A stretch of 64,000 nt of DNA from Fimbriiglobus ruber (GCF_002197845.1 NZ_NIDE01000009.1:124001-188000); one strand, 5' to 3'; shown: positions 1 to 10,430, counted from the stretch's first letter. Numbers and translations: made by a program. The notes: generated by a model not told the origin, from the letters alone.

Positions 1-60
1 AAAATCGTGGGCGCAATTTTCTGTGGCCGAGCGTTCCGATCTGGATCACCTCCTCAGGTG

Positions 61-216
61 TCAGCGGGACACCATTTGTAGTTCTTCACTGTGGCGGCGA
101 AAGTCGGCTACCAACTCAGGATCGCCAAGTTCGAGGCGTCGGGCGATCTCTTCGTCAGGCATCCCCTTGGCGATCAGCTCTTGTAGGTCGATCATCATGT
201 CGATGAACGCCGTCAT
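61..216 (-). CDS. small hypothetical protein (51 aa)
   Basis: This short reading frame runs from an ATG at 216 to a TGA at 61-63. The product is acidic and helical-looking, with MIDLQELIAKGMPDEEIARR near the N-terminus. That pattern resembles small proteins I associate with planctomycete genomes in which a short helical 'IDIQELI' stretch precedes an 'EEIA' segment. No function is known. It lies just outside the tRNA-like att site and may be chromosomal rather than part of the integrated element. Support is composition and pattern only. Confidence 0.4.
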   Translation of the reverse strand: MTAFIDMMIDLQELIAKGMPDEEIARRLELGDPELVADFRRHSEELQMVSR

Positions 217-272
217 GTACGTCGTGGGATACGAAATGGGTTCGTGTTATATTTCCACCCTCGGGCAACCGT

Positions 273-314
273 CTGTTAACCGGCGGGTCGTAGGTTCGAA
301 TCCTACCGGGGGAG
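273..314 (+). other. 3' half of a tRNA-Asn(GTT) gene, probable attachment site
   Basis: The stretch begins with an anticodon loop CTGTTAA (273-279). It continues through a variable region, a perfect T arm (GTAGG 290-294, TTCGAAT loop, CCTAC 302-306), a 3' acceptor strand (307-313) and a discriminator G. The 5' half is absent: bases before 273 form neither a matching anticodon stem nor a D arm. A 3' tRNA half next to an integrase gene (start 427) is the usual scar of a tRNA-targeting integrative element. The full-length att partner is not in this window. Confidence 0.7.
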
Positions 315-426
315 CTTTCCTCAAGTCCTGTCAGCCAAAGCAATTAAGCTTACCTCTCGGCGCTCGAGAGTGCGGCCGGAAACATCGGGTTGTGGCGTAG
401 TTCTACGCCATTTCACGGGTGTCTTC

Positions 427-1777
427 ATGCCGCGACCGAACAACCCCGTCCCCAGTTACTGCCACCACAAGCCCACCGGACGGGCCTACGTCCGGATTCC
501 GAATGAGACCGGCGGACGTACCACGGTCTACCTCGGGGCGTATGGATCGCCTGCAAGTCGAGCCGAGTACGCCCGCCTCGTCGCGGAATACCAAGTCTCG
601 CAACCGACCCAGGCCGCTTCGAACACGCCGAAACATGATCTGCGGGTCAACGAACTGCTTCTTCAATTCTGGCGACACGCTGAGAACCACTACCGCCATC
701 CGGACGGCTCACCCACGACCGAGCAAAACGAAATCCGGTTGTCCATCCGTCCGTACCCTCTTCGGTGACACCTACGCGGCAGAATTCGGGCCACGGAAAC
801 TGGCCGCGGTCCGCGACCAGATGATTCGCAACGGGTGGTGCCGCACCCTGATCAATCGTCGCATCGACCGCGTCAAGCGGGCGTTCAAATGGGCCACGGC
901 GGAAGAACTCGTCCCCGTTTCCGTTTATCAAGCCTTGCGGACGCTCGGCGGGCTCCAAGCCGGGCGCACGTCGGCCCCCGAATCGGCCAAGATCGAACCT
1001 GTCCCGCTCGATCAGTACACGGCCACCCTTCCACACCTCCCGCGACTCGTCCGGGCGATGGCCGAGCTTCAACGGTGGACGGGCATGCGGCCGGGAGAAG
1101 TGTGCCGATTAAAACTGTCCGAACTCGACCGCTCGAATCCCGTCTGGGTGTACCGCCCGGCTCACCACAAGACCGCGCACCGCGGGAAGCGCCGGTCCGT
1201 TGCGATCGGCCCGAAAGGGCAAGCGGTATTACTCGCGTTCCTGGCGGGCCGCATGCCGGCGCCGGACGGCATCCGCCCAGTTGATTTGGCCGACCCGGCG
1301 GCCCGGGCAGTGGCCGCGGACCGGTTTGGACGGGCATGGCGACCGGTCGATGAGGCCTTGCTCCGAGACATGACCCGGCCCGTCGTCCTGATCGGTGGGT
1401 GTGTCGTCGACCCCGAGGGTTATGTGTTCAATCCCCTTCGAGACCGCGAGGAACGGTTCGCCGAAATGCGGTCGAAGCGGAAGTCGAAGGTCACGCCGTG
1501 CCAGATTAGCCGACGAACCAAATGTCCCGAACGTCTGCCCGCCGAACGGTACAACCCTCATTCGTATGCGACAGCGGTGACACGAGCCTGTCGGAAGGCT
1601 GGTGTCCCCCACTGGCACCCGAACCAGCTTCGACACACATTCGCCACCGAAGCCCGGCAACGGTACGGATTGGAGGCGGCCCGAGTTCTACTCGGACACA
1701 CGCGAGCCGACGTGACCCAAGTGTACGCCGAACGGGACGATGCACTAGCGGTCCGTGTTGCGGGCGAGATGGGATGA
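427..1777 (+). pseudogene. tyrosine recombinase/integrase, frameshifted
   Basis: The N-terminus starts at the ATG at 427 (MPRPNNPVPSYCHHKPTG) and runs in frame 1 to about 750. The rest lies in frame 2, resuming near 757 at LFGDTYAAEFGPRKL. The C-terminal half has the tyrosine recombinase residues: Arg in TGMRPGEVCRL, the HPNQLRHTF box, LLGH and the nucleophile Tyr in TQVYAERD. About 450 residues combined, a normal size. It sits 112 bases after the tRNA-Asn remnant, so it probably integrated the element there. The catalytic domain is uninterrupted, but the arm-binding N-terminus is out of frame, so the gene is broken unless the shift is a sequencing error. Confidence 0.75.
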
Positions 1778-1846
1778 AAAGCACAGGATGCTGAAGTTGG
1801 TCCAAGAGGGTCGTCCGGTTCGATCGAACACCAGAGGGGCTCAGCT

Positions 1847-2849
1847 ATGACAGTCATCACTGACGTGCAACGAGTACTGAAAACGTCCCAGTTCGCCTTC
1901 GACCTTCCGGCCATCGGGCGAGAGGCCATCGAACTCGGAAACGTATTGGGCGGCGCAGACCCGAACCTTGCGTCTGAAAGCAATCGAGCACTCGCTCTCA
2001 ATCGCTTCCGGACGGCCCTCAAGCCCCCTCTCGTTGGATTACGGGACGAATTCGTTTCGGCGGCTTACTCTGTGCGAGCCGTGTTATCAACCCCCGCAGG
2101 ACTGTTGGGAGCCAGAATATTTCGATGCGGCGGATTTCGCGCTAGGTCTTTCCGAAGACACGCGGGTGGGTTTGAAGACTCTCGCAAGAGCCTTGATCTT
2201 CTTGAACAGCGACATCAACCATTTCGACCGTGGGTACAAGTTGCTTGACTCAGGGGCTTGGCTGTTGTGGCGCCAAGTCGGCGACCAAAAATCGAAACCC
2301 AACCATCCGATTCTGAAGACAGCATGCCACCTCTGGGGATGGCGGGTTTCCCGCTCGCATCTTTGTGGCCCACACAGCGGTCCACGTGTCGATAAGACTG
2401 GAACCACAGGGTGCGTCATCGACCCAATTCGATGGCAGGTCAAAATTATCGGCGATTTATCAGCGGATCAGGTCAAACTGGGAACAGCTTTCCGACAGAA
2501 ACAGGAATCTGCGCGTCGCGGGCTCGCCCGAATACCCGTCCATCCTCCGCAGGGAACCCCGCAAGACGTCCGGGTGGTTTACGAAATGGTTACTGGCGCT
2601 ATTGTCAACATCCTCTCGGTCACGAACTATTTGGACCGTTACCGCCTGGGTGGTCATTCGGCTCAATCCCAATTCGATGTGTCGAGTTACTGGCATGACG
2701 TGGAACCCGTCTGTCAACATGCAAGAGAGGCTATTGCGACCATCGACGCCGCGGAACGCCGCCTTCGCATGGGGGGAGTAACGCCAGAGGCTTTTCTCAA
2801 AACCCGAAGCGGTCTCCAAGATTTCATCATCTGCAGCGGTGGGGTGTAG
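1847..2849 (+). pseudogene. hypothetical gene, frameshifted, tail split by two insertion sequences
   Basis: Protein-like sequence starts at the ATG at 1847 (MTVITDVQRVLKTSQFAF), then moves to another frame. Convincing blocks there are WEPEYFDAADFALGLSED and DVSSYWHDVEPVCQHAREAI. At least one frame change, and likely a second around 2400-2600, interrupts it. The 3' end was hit twice. Removing IS 2842-4723 with one 9-bp duplication, and IS 4772-6250 with one copy of its duplication, gives an open frame that continues through 4733-4771 and 6258-6307 and ends at a TAG (…SESDEINRVTTKLQVQ). I do not recognise the family. Confidence 0.55.
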
Positions 2850-4723
2850 TACATGGTTCGTTTCTATACTGCAAGCGCATGGCGGGCCTGCCCAGACTCG
2901 CTCGCTTGTCGTCGTACCCAGAACTCTTCCATCGGTTCGTCGTCACTCAGGTAATCGGCTCGCAATTGGAGCATCTCCTCGGCACCCACCTCCCGCCAGA
3001 ACTTTTCCGTCCCTTTGACCCGGTAGTTAAATTGCTTCACCGCACTCTCCACATAACTCGACACGATCGGTAAACCGAGCCGCCGATAGTCGGCGTACCG
3101 CATGCGATCCTTGTTATTTCGGAAGGACCCCAACGCGGCCGCCACCACCTTCCGCGGACTCGTGGCCGCGTCCTCAGCGCCCGGAACCCCCAACTCGGCC
3201 TGCCGCGCGGTCAACGCGGTGATCACCTGGGCGACATCCCCGGCCCACACCCACCGAATCCACCGCTCATAGATGACCCACCCGTCGCCGGACGCCCGCC
3301 CGGCCATCGCCGCCGCGAACACGTAGCTCACCACGTGAATGAAATCCAACACCGGGGTGAACGACGAGAAGTCATTCCGCCAGACCGTCCAATTGGTCTC
3401 CGCCCCGTCCCCCAGGAACACCCGTCGCGGGGCCCCGAAGAACCCGGCCCGCCACGCCGCCGCGGCCATCATCGGGCCGAACGCGGCCCACCGCTGGCGG
3501 GTCGCCACCAATGTCCGTGTCACCACCTCCGGCACCCACGTGACCGTCGGCGCGGGTGCGGCGGACGGTGCGGGTGCGTCGGGCGTCGGGTCCGGCCGCG
3601 GTTCCGTCGCGGTACTCCCGGCCGACCGCCGGGCCTTCAATTCCTTCGCCAGTTGCGGGATCCAACTCCGGTCGACGAAGTGGGCCGGGATTTCCGGGCA
3701 CGGGTCGCGGCCCTTCTCCTCGCTCGTCATCGTCAACAGGGCGCCGATCTTGTCCTCACACCAATGGGTCGTGGGCGACGGGTCCGGGTCCGGGAACAGT
3801 GTGTCGTCGTGGATGTCTTCCGGCGGTTCGGCCTCGCCGGTCCGGCCGCGTTCGAAGATTTGCAACCGTCCGCCGTCGACCCCGACGACTCCTAGGGAGG
3901 GGGCCGTCACCCCCTCGGGCACACTCTTGCGGTCGGTCAGCGGTTGTTGGAGATCGTGTGCCACGGCCGCGTCCCGCTCGGCCACCCGCTCGTGCCCGAT
4001 CGCCTTGCAGGTCCGCCGGACTTGCTTGTCCGAGAGGTCGATGTCGGCCAGGGCGCGGAGATCCCGCTCGGCCTGCGCGTACGACGTGTTGTTGGCGCCG
4101 GCGAATACGATCTTGGCCTGAAGGGCCGGACGATACCGCGTGCGGTCGACCCCCAAGCTCTTGCCCTGAGGGGAAAAAAGCCCGCCGACAGCGGGGGCAA
4201 TAGTCCTTCGGTTCGTCCCACATGAGGCCACCCCCGCGGGTCGTCATCTCCCGGGGCGATGGTTCGGCCGGATGCGGGAACGGGCACGCGCAGTCGGGGC
4301 AGTTCTGGGCGTCCGGGGGCCGTTGCGCCCGGAGCGCGGCGGCCTGTCGGGTCACTCCGCGTTCGAGGAGTTTCTGGGTCAGGATCGCGCGGGCCGCGAG
4401 GGCCATGTCTTCCAAGTCCGTCAGGGTCGTGCCCCACGGCGGACCGTTGTCGCCCCAGAGTTCGTCGGCCAAGTGCTTGGCGACCCCTTCGAGGTAGCGG
4501 CGGTGCGGTTCGAGTGTCGCCGCCGGCGAGGTCGCGCGTGCCATCGTGGCATTCCGTGAGTGGGCGTGAGGAATCCGTCCCGCGGACAGGGTAACGCAAC
4601 GACTTCGAGAAAAATAGGCCTGTTAAAATGGGGGACCCGTTTCCGAAGTCCTTGGTGAGAAAGCGAACTTGGATCACGCGATTTAGCGGGGCAGAATCTG
4701 ATAGCAAACCTTGTACTGCACCC
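2842..4723. mobile_element. insertion sequence with a ISKra4-like transposase
   Basis: The ends are imperfect inverted repeats: GGGTGTAGTACATGGTT at 2842-2858 and the complement of AACCTTGTACTGCACCC at 4707-4723, differing at two positions. The element is flanked by a perfect 9-bp direct repeat, GCAGCGGTG, at 2833-2841 and 4724-4732. These boundaries give a 1,882-bp element with one transposase gene on the minus strand. It sits in the 3' end of a host gene whose frame is restored when it is removed. Confidence 0.85.
2864..4544 (-). pseudogene. DDE transposase (ISKra4-like), two frames
   Basis: The N-terminal part starts at the ATG at 4544 (MARATSPAATLEPHRRYLEG) and includes a Cys-rich segment, CPDCACPFPHP and YCPRCRRAFFP. 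The remainder lies one base later. The frames meet at an A6 run (T6 in the message) at 4174-4179. The second part carries DDE features: VGVDGGRLQI, FLGDGAETNW with DFIHVVSY downstream, and SSYVESAVKQFNYRVKGTEK. The combined length is normal for the family. The shift could be a one-base insertion in the homopolymer, or slippage on T6. Family naming is from remembered motif patterns. Confidence 0.7.
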
Positions 4724-4771
4724 GCAGCGGTGGTGAACCTACAGACGAGATATCCGTGGTTTCCACTCTAT

Positions 4772-6250
4772 CTGTACTTTCCATGACTTTGTCGCTGTTA
4801 AGCCGCCAGGTCTAATAGCCGCTCGGCGGCGGCCTGGATTTCCGCCTCGGTCATGCCCGGCCGCAGAGCCGCCCGAATCTCTTTTCCCTGCCATTCCCGC
4901 TGCCATCCCCGCCGCTTGTCGGCGTGGCTCGGTCGCCGGGCGGCGTCGTCCCACGGAGCCGTCGCCCGATGCCCGACGAGGGCCTCCGAGGCCGCGGTCG
5001 ACGCCCACGCCTCGGTCATCACGAACGTCCACAGGCACACGTGGAACGCCCCGACGTTGGCCGCGAACCGGCGGACTTGCTGGTGACCCGCGCCGACCAC
5101 TTGCTTGAGGTCGCGGAACGTGGTTTCCAGGGCGAACCGGCCGGCCACCCGGGTCAGGATGTCGGCCACGGTCGCGGCCGGATCGGTACAGAAGTACGCC
5201 CGCCACCCGGTCGGTTCGTCGACCACGACGACCCGGATGGCCCCGCCGGCCGGCCGCCACGTGGCCACGAACGTCTTATACCGCTTGGTCGTCGGCTTCC
5301 CGTACAGGACGAACGTCCCGGTCGACCACCCGCCCTTCTGGGCGGCCCGCTTGGCCAGCGACATCCGCCGGTCACCGTAGATCCGCCGCCGCCCCCGCTG
5401 GCCCGGCCGCCGCGGACCCGGTTCCGTCCACAAGGCCGCGTCCGACCGCAGGCGGCTCACCACCCGGACCCCGAGGGCGATGACCGGCTTCAGGAACGGA
5501 GCCGTGGCATACGCCCCGTCGGCCACCACCCACAGGACTTTCCCCCACCCGCCCAGGCACCCGACCGCCCACCGGACGAGTTCGACGCCCATCGCGTGCT
5601 TGGTCCGGAAGGCCGGCCGGTCGACCGCCGGAATGCCCGCCACGTCCTTGGCCCGGACGTACAACCGGGCGAGGAGAGGGAGGGCCGTGATCCCCCACGT
5701 CGGGTGGGTCACGAGCAACCCGAGGACGACCCACACGTGCCCGTACACGTACGCCGACCCGGCCGGGCCGGGGTCGGGTTGTGATGCACGCCGGCCCCCG
5801 GGACCTGCGGCCCGTACCGCTCGGTTGGGGTGTCATCGAGAGCCAGTGTCAGGGACTCGTCGGCCGTCACCAGGGGCTTCACGACGGCGTTCATGAGCCG
5901 GGTCGCACACGCATCCGTCCGCCGGCCGACGGCCGCCACGGTCGTGTCACACGACCGGAACTGGTCGCTCAACCCGGCCGCCCGAATCCACCCGGTGACC
6001 GTCCGCCGACCCCGAGCGACGACCGCCCCGACGAACAACCGGGCCAGTCGGGCGCCGGACCGGCAATCGAGAGCCCCGCCGAGGCGGGAAAACCAGTGGC
6101 ACGGGGACGGGGTTGTGTGCGAGGATGACATGGCCGAGTCCGTTCGGGGCATGGGTTGGTGTCGTAACCCCCATCGTCCCGGACGGGCCGGTCTTCTGTC
6201 TACCCGAGCTCGCTACCACACTCCGTTACACAATTTCGCGGAAAGTACAG
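4772..6250. mobile_element. insertion sequence, IS4/IS701-like
   Basis: Eleven-base inverted ends CTGTACTTTCC (4772-4782) and GGAAAGTACAG (6240-6250) bound the element. Flanks are ACTCTAT (4765-4771) and CCTCTAT (6251-6257), a 6-bp CTCTAT duplication with one base of uncertainty about the right edge. It is inserted only about 40 bases beyond the 2842-4723 element, in the tail of the same host gene. One transposase gene on the minus strand fills it. Confidence 0.75.
4798..6152 (-). pseudogene. DDE transposase, frameshifted
   Basis: The 5' part (6152 or 6131 down to about 5775) contains the first catalytic Asp in LALDDTPTERYG. The sequence then moves by minus one base near 5765-5780. It continues as AYVYGHVWVVLGLLVTHP, with a second Asp in LWVVADGAYATAPFL and the Glu in FALETTFRDLKQVVGAGHQQ. 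The three acidic residues and the YGHVW motif fit IS4-superfamily transposases such as IS701-like proteins. The combined length of about 450 residues is normal. The frame change makes it nonfunctional unless it is programmed; I see no classical slippery heptamer there. Confidence 0.7.
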
Positions 6251-6348
6251 CCTCTATCCGAGAGCGATGAAATAAATCGGGTAACAACTAAACTTCAAGT
6301 CCAGTAGTTCAAAAAACCCGTGAGTGCAACCTATTATTTTTTAAACAG

Positions 6349-6954
6349 TTATGTTCGCGCATCAGAAAGCGTTTCTTTGTCGTTATTTCTTTGAGCAAGT
6401 ACGGCCAACATCCACCTGAACTGGAATCGTTTCGATGCGGCCTGCACTCGCGGGTGCTTATCCTCCCCGAACCAGAGCGCCTGAAACCAAACCCAAAGGT
6501 TTCGCAGCACGAGGGCCAGACCCACGAAGAACAATCGCAGGATCGGGTCTCGGGTGCTGGTCCGGATTCGCGCCTGACCGAGTTGCCGATAGCTGCTTTC
6601 GATCCCAAACCGTTTGCGATACGCGTCACGCACGTCCCGCGGCGCACCCGACACACGCCAGCCGGCGAACACCAACGTCTTGGTCCGCCGCTTGTTCGTC
6701 CGGTGGTGGCGGTAGGTCTTGTAACTCACACAGACTCTCACGGTCACCTCCTGACCCTTGTGACGGTGCGTGTGACGATACGTTGATGAGCCTACTTCGC
6801 AAACACGTCCGCCATGTCCTTGATCGCGGCGACCCCGCGCTCTCGCGGCGGTGCGGCTCTCCGAGGCCTTTGACCAGAGCTGACTGAAACTGGGTGAGCA
6901 CCTTCGTGGGCGTCTGGCTGATGGCCTCCCCAGGAGCGGTAGTGTGAACCGCAT
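6349..6954 (-). pseudogene. transposase remnant, C-terminal part
   Basis: The convincing portion begins near 6800 on the minus strand. It reads through KTLVFAGWRVSGAPRDVRDA, FGIESSYRQLGQARIRTS (Glu of a DDE domain) and LRLFFVGLALVLRNLWVWFQ, a hydrophobic end common to ISH3/IS4-like transposases. Upstream of that the reading frame degrades: another frame shows IKDMADVFAK and then a stop. No start codon or terminal repeats can be defined, so this is a relic. Its right end is followed by about 360 bases with no gene except the start of the lipoprotein gene at 7319. Confidence 0.65.
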
Positions 6955-7078
6955 CGCTCAGGCCGACTTACGATCTGATGCGGAACAACTGATGACCGGC
7001 AAATCGGTGGACGCCCTTAATTGCTGGAGCGCGGTGCCAACCGCCCATGACCCAGGGGTGACCACCTCCTAGTTGAAG

Positions 7079-7190
7079 GCATCTCGAAAGTGCTGTGGAT
7101 TCACGGGTTGTGGAAACGATGGTGTCGAAATCACCACGATTGTTGTCGCGCGGGTCCGTCAATTCAAACCCACTCACACTTTCGAGATGC
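7079..7190. repeat. 14-bp inverted repeat pair spanning 112 bp
   Basis: GCATCTCGAAAGTG (7079-7092) is exactly complementary to CACTTTCGAGATGC (7177-7190). The interval has no gene and lies upstream of the lipoprotein gene at 7319. It could be a miniature transposable element or a regulatory inverted repeat. No clear target-site duplication is visible beyond GTT on both sides. Confidence 0.4.
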
Positions 7191-7352
7191 GTTCGTCCCT
7201 TCCCCCGTGACGGCACGAGAGATGCTTCCCATCTCGCTTGGCCGGGCACGTTTATCATGACCCCACCAAGTCGGCGACCCCAAACGCTGCAGCGAGTCCA
7301 ACCACGAGGAGTCAGCACATGCGAATCACATTCTTGTCGGCCATCGCGCTTA

Positions 7353-8303
7353 GAACCTGTCCGGGAAGACTATTTTGATGCAACTCTATATTTAAACGGG
7401 GGATAACGCTCTTGTGGGTCCATGCGATTGAGGATCAGCTGGATTGACCGCACACGGATCATGGATTCGCTGGAACTATTCAGTCGCTCATAATTACGAC
7501 TCAACCGCCGGGCCCGCCCGAGCCACCCGAACGTCCGCTCGACGACCCACCGCTTGGGTAACAGGGTGAACCCCTTCACCCCGTCCGGTCGGCGGACGAT
7601 GACGAGTTCCCATCCGAGTTCCGGGTGGCCGTCCTTCCACCCGTTCAGGGTATGGTTGTGATACTTCCCGTCGGCCCACACGACCTTCAACCGCGGGTAC
7701 GCCTCCCGGTCCAACGATTCGAGTACGGTCGGGGCCGCGGCCGCGTCGTCGACGTGCCCGGCGGTCACCGCCACGACCATCAACAGGCCCAGCGTATCGA
7801 CCACGATCGACCGCTTCCGGCCCTGGATTTTCTTGCCCGCGTCGTACCCGTTCCCGCCCGCGTGTTCGGTCCCCTTGACCGACTGGCTGTCGATGCTCGC
7901 GGCGCTCGGGGTCCGCTCGTGGCTCGGGGCGTGGACTTCCCGATACCCCTCCCGGAGGACATCCAGGAGTTCTTGCCAGGTACCGTCGTCCCGCCACTGG
8001 GAGAAGTACTCGTACACCGTACTCTTGGCCGGGAAGTCGTGCGGGAGCATCGACCACTGACACCCCGACCGGTTCACGTACACGATCGCGTTCAGCACCT
8101 CCCGGAGGTCCACCGACCGGGGGCGTCCTCCGGGTCGGGCGGCCGGCAGGACGACCTGGATGATCTCCCATTGGAGGTCGGTCAAATCGGTCGGATACGG
8201 TTTGCGAACGGTCACGTCCATGACTTCGCTCCTCGAGTATGAAGGAGCGACTAACTTAAAAGAGACGCACAACTTACAGCAAGGTCACTTTTCGGACAGC
8301 CTC
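7353..8303. mobile_element. IS5-family insertion sequence
   Basis: The 951-bp element has related ends: GAACCTGTCCGGGAA at the left, and GAGGCTGTCCGAAAA read inward from the right. It is flanked by the trinucleotide TTA at 7350-7352 and 8304-8306. Removing the element and one TTA restores the interrupted lipoprotein reading frame exactly, which fixes both boundaries. It carries one intact transposase gene on the minus strand. Confidence 0.9.
7370..8221 (-). CDS. IS5-family transposase
   Basis: A complete 283-residue DDE transposase starts at the ATG at 8221 (MDVTVRKPYPTDLTDLQWEI). The N-terminal helix-turn-helix region is followed by GRPRSVDLREVLNAIVYVNR and GCQWSMLPHDFPAKSTVYEY, typical of IS5 transposases with the IS1031-like arrangement. 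Catalytic features are SIDSQSVKGTEHAG, VVWADGKYHN and KRWVVERTFGWLGRARRLSR. It is the only apparently intact transposase in the left island, so this element may be the most recent arrival. An upstream GTG/TTG extension to 8272 is possible but starts too close to the end repeat. Confidence 0.9.
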   Translation of the reverse strand: MDVTVRKPYPTDLTDLQWEIIQVVLPAARPGGRPRSVDLREVLNAIVYVNRSGCQWSMLPHDFPAKSTVYEYFSQWRDDGTWQELLDVLREGYREVHAPSHERTPSAASIDSQSVKGTEHAGGNGYDAGKKIQGRKRSIVVDTLGLLMVVAVTAGHVDDAAAAPTVLESLDREAYPRLKVVWADGKYHNHTLNGWKDGHPELGWELVIVRRPDGVKGFTLLPKRWVVERTFGWLGRARRLSRNYERLNSSSESMIRVRSIQLILNRMDPQERYPPFKYRVASK

Positions 8304-8751
8304 TTAGTACGATCACGCTGGTCGGTTGCGGCACAGGGAGCCCGTCGTCCGGGCGGACGACGGGCGAGGTCATCGAGTATGACGTGTACCCGGAGGATGT
8401 TCTCATACTCGAACCTGGTCAGGCGAAGGACGTCAAGGTGTCCCGCAAGGGTGATTCGACGAAGCAATCCGACATCACCGTCACCAGTTCGGACCCGAAA
8501 GTCAAAGTAGAGGGTGGCAAGTTCGCGGGCGGGGCCAAGGATGCGACGGTGACGGTGCGGGCCGATGCCGACGCCACGGCCAAGGAGCACACGCTCACGA
8601 TCAAGGTCGGGGGAGTGACCAAGACGGTTCATGTGCGGGTGAGCACCTCCGAAAAGGCGGCAAGTATGCCGACCTCCGAGAAGGTGGGCACAAAGTCTAC
8701 CTCGCGGTAGAATCCGCCGGCAGTCCGTCCCTCGGAAAGAGTTACTTCGGG

Positions 8752-10430
8752 TCAGTCGATGATTGACCTCCTCCCAGAACCGTGGCAGGATCGTAAGGCT
8801 GCGAACTGCGTTAAGCCTGCGAGATAGTCTAACCGCAAATGACAAAACCGGCCGGACTCGCCGGCCGGACCGATCGGGAACACGTACCGGATCTCGACGT
8901 TGTCCCCGGTCACCACCACCCGGTCGATGAGCAACTCGACCAGTTGCCGCCTCCGCTCGAACGTCGTCGTGTCGAGACCATTTCGTACCCGTTTCGCGAA
9001 CGCTTCCGCCGAGCTAATCCGTCCTCCCACCTCGGCCGCTCGGCTCGTCTCGCCCTATAGCAACTCCTCCTGGTTCGCCAGTGTCGCGTCGCGGCGTTCT
9101 AATTCCTTCCGCCGTCGCTCGTACTCGTCCAGTTTGAGAACCCCGCTCAGGTACGCCTCCGTGAGCCGCTCGATCTGCTGGGCCAAGCTCGATCGGCCGC
9201 GCCGGAGATTCTCCTGCCGGGCACGTAATTCCTGGGGCAATCCGCACCCGCCGGACGCCCGCTGCAACGCCTTGGCGACGCGGTCCGGGTGTTGCAACAG
9301 ATCGACCAGATCGGCCCACACCAGATCGTCGAGGGCACCCGCGGGAATGAATTTCGAACGGCAGGTGCAACCGAGTCGCTTGCGGACCTGCAGATTCTTT
9401 CCGGTGCAGATGTAGTACGTCTGGTCTGTCGGCGTGGCGCGGCGGGCTTGGCACGCCAACTGGCATGATCCGCAACTGACCAGTGCCCGCAGCAGGTACT
9501 TCGTGGTCGTGTTATTCCGCGCCGCGAACGACCGGTTGGTGGCCATCTTGGCTTGAACCCGGTCGAACAGTTCGCGCGTCACAATGGCCGGGATCGTGGC
9601 CACGGCGATCCACTGTTCCGGTGGGATCGGGACTTGTGAATCCCGCGGACGACCGATCGGGTGTGTGGCCGAGCGGCGGATGCGGGCGGCCCGTACGCGG
9701 GTGCGGTTGGCGTAAATGGTGCCGGTGTACGTCGGATTCGACAGGATGCCGCGGATGGTCGCCAGACCCCAGTATTCCCGGCCACTGGGCGAGCGGACCC
9801 GAGTTCGTGGAGGCGTTGACCGACGGCCATGAACGACCGGCCGTCGTCGGCGTACCAGCGGAACAGATCGGCCACCAGGGCGGCTTCGGTCGGGTCGGTG
9901 CGAACCCCGGCCGGATCCTGGGGGTGGTCCGGATCGGCGCGGTATCCGTACGGCGGCCGCGTCCACGGGAGCATCTGGCCGCTCTGCAACTTGTGCAGTC
10001 GACCGCGCCGTGTCCGCTCGGCGATCAACGTCCGCTCGTATTCGGCCACGGCCCCGCGAATTTGTAGGAGCAACTGATCCTGGGGATCGTCCGAGAGGGG
10101 GCGATCGGTGAACTCGACCTGGCACCCGTGACGTTGGAGTTCCTCCAGGAGGAGGACTTGGTGGACGTAGTTGCGGGCCAGCCGATCGGGATCGGTGATC
10201 AGGATCCGATCCAGTTTGGCCAGGGCCGCGAGGTCGCGGAGTTTGTCCAGACCGGGTCGCCGGAGTGACGCCCCGGAATACCCGTCGTCGCGGAAGACGT
10301 GATCATCCGGGAGTTGCCACTGGCGGTCCGTCACGATCCGCCGCAGGCGCTCGAGTTGTTGGTCGATGGTTTGGGTTTGGGCCTGGCGCTGAGTCGAGAC
10401 CCGGACATAGATCGCGATTCGCATCGGCAT
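8752..10430 (-). pseudogene. large serine recombinase, decayed
   Basis: Translation from 10430 gives a resolvase domain (MRIAIYVRVSTQRQ with the nucleophile Ser, then RILITDPDRLARNYVHQVL). A 'recombinase' domain follows (PPYGYRADPDHPQDPAGVR). Near 9800 the frame changes and continues as YWGLATIRGILSNPTYTGTI, then a zinc ribbon (LVSCGSCQLACQARR…RLGCTCRSKF) and a coiled coil. A TAG at 9055-9057 then stops it. The same frame continues past the stop as SSAEAFAKRVRNGLDTTTFE and VVVTGDNVEIRYVFPIGP down to about 8820. One frameshift plus one nonsense codon indicate a pseudogene. Confidence 0.8.

Larger units (their letters stand above)
7319..8710 (+). pseudogene. secreted lipoprotein gene disrupted by an IS5-type element
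   Basis: A GAGGAG ribosome site precedes the ATG at 7319, and the first eleven codons read MRITFLSAIAL. The IS at 7353-8303 follows. Joining 7352 to 8307 restores the frame across a signal peptide and lipobox (TITLVGC). It continues into a domain beginning EVIEYDVYPEDVLILEPGQ and ending at 8710. The mature part has AKDVKVSR and AKEHTLTIKVGGVTKTVHV, resembling the beta-rich repeats of the lipoprotein at 42925-43644. About 147 residues would be made. The insertion separates the start and half of the signal peptide from the rest, so the gene is dead. Confidence 0.85.

Noticed and set aside
4174-4179. Programmed frameshift at A6 in the ISKra4-like transposase
   Set aside because: The needed shift is +1, not the -1 that T6/A6 slippage usually gives, so a homopolymer insertion is more likely; kept only as a possibility.
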